This document shows positions 5,040 through 5,172 of a DNA stretch of 5,172 nt, piece after piece. Under the pieces are notes generated by a model. That model worked only from the letters and a program-made list of their open reading frames with translations. It ran no database searches and was not told the DNA's origin. Within the stretch, counting starts at the first letter, position 1; every line of letters starts with the position of its first letter. The stretch is taken from assembly GCA_023248505.1 (NCBI GenBank), contig JAHFEM010000194.1, positions 1 through 5,172 on the forward strand, written 5' to 3'. The DNA is from Nitrospirota bacterium (lineage in GTDB: Bacteria > Nitrospirota > Nitrospiria > SBBL01 > Manganitrophaceae). The translations under genes and the position numbers were made by a program.

Positions 5040-5172
5040 ACGACGATGTTAACCAATTTTCCCTTCACCACAATGATCTTCTTGATAGGGCGGCCCTCGA
5101 CCCAGGCCTGTGTCTTCGGATCCGAAACGGCGCGCTCTTTGAGCGTTTCCTCGTCGGTGTTCGCCGGGGCGG
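5036..5172 (-). CDS. leuS: Leucyl-tRNA synthetase, C-terminal end
   Basis: LeuRS charges tRNA-Leu. Only the last 44 residues are inside the window; the rest lies beyond the right edge. The sequence EETLKERAVSDPKTQAWVEG followed by RPIKKIIVVKGKLVNIVV is the characteristic LeuRS C-terminal domain. The closing KLVNIVV motif is close to invariant in bacterial LeuRS. The stop TGA (5038-5036) overlaps the lptE ATG as ATGA, which places leuS first in the leuS-lptE-holA operon seen here. Confidence 0.95.
   Translation of the reverse strand, partial: APANTDEETLKERAVSDPKTQAWVEGRPIKKIIVVKGKLVNIVV

Overview
The window comes from the chromosome of a diderm (Gram-negative type) bacterium of intermediate GC content. 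It holds LpxC (lipid A synthesis), LptE (LPS assembly lipoprotein), MurJ (lipid II flippase), and three housekeeping genes: LeuRS, DNA polymerase III delta and ribosomal protein bS20. The order leuS-lptE-holA next to rpsT and murJ is an ordinary envelope/housekeeping neighbourhood. My impression is of a Nitrospirota-like or deep-branching proteobacteria-like lineage, but this rests on protein style alone and is weak. There is no sign of phage, transposon, CRISPR or tRNA.

Layout, left to right. Positions 1-514 (+) are the 3' part of lpxC. It converges on a minus-strand gene for a coiled-coil plus HARE-type winged-helix protein (start at 1193, stop at 639). The two 3' ends share a strong GC-rich hairpin at 539-556 with T-rich flanks on both strands. 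The AT-rich gap 1194-1353 carries a good sigma70-type promoter for the HARE gene, with a perfect palindrome over its -10 box and several more CTATA/TATAG half-sites. Then come murJ (1354-2997, -), divergent rpsT (3044-3331, +), a 131-bp convergent gap with a stem-loop, and the minus-strand operon leuS (3' end only)-lptE-holA. Both junctions in that operon are ATGA stop/start overlaps.

How the genes relate. LpxC, LptE and MurJ all build the cell envelope: lipid A precursor deacetylation, LPS insertion into the outer membrane, and lipid II export for peptidoglycan. leuS, lptE and holA are probably co-transcribed and translationally coupled. The HARE protein stands apart as a probable DNA-binding protein with its own promoter.

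The most interesting feature is at the 3' end of the HARE gene. Directly after its UGA stop, the +1 frame encodes a lysine-rich, histone H1-like tail (ATKKKTATKKKATKKK) that ends in its own stop 21 bases before the terminator hairpin. The gene therefore either carries a one-base indel in a homopolymer or uses a +1 frameshift at GGG-UGA. The first explanation is simpler, but the tail looks real. The other genes look intact and conventional.
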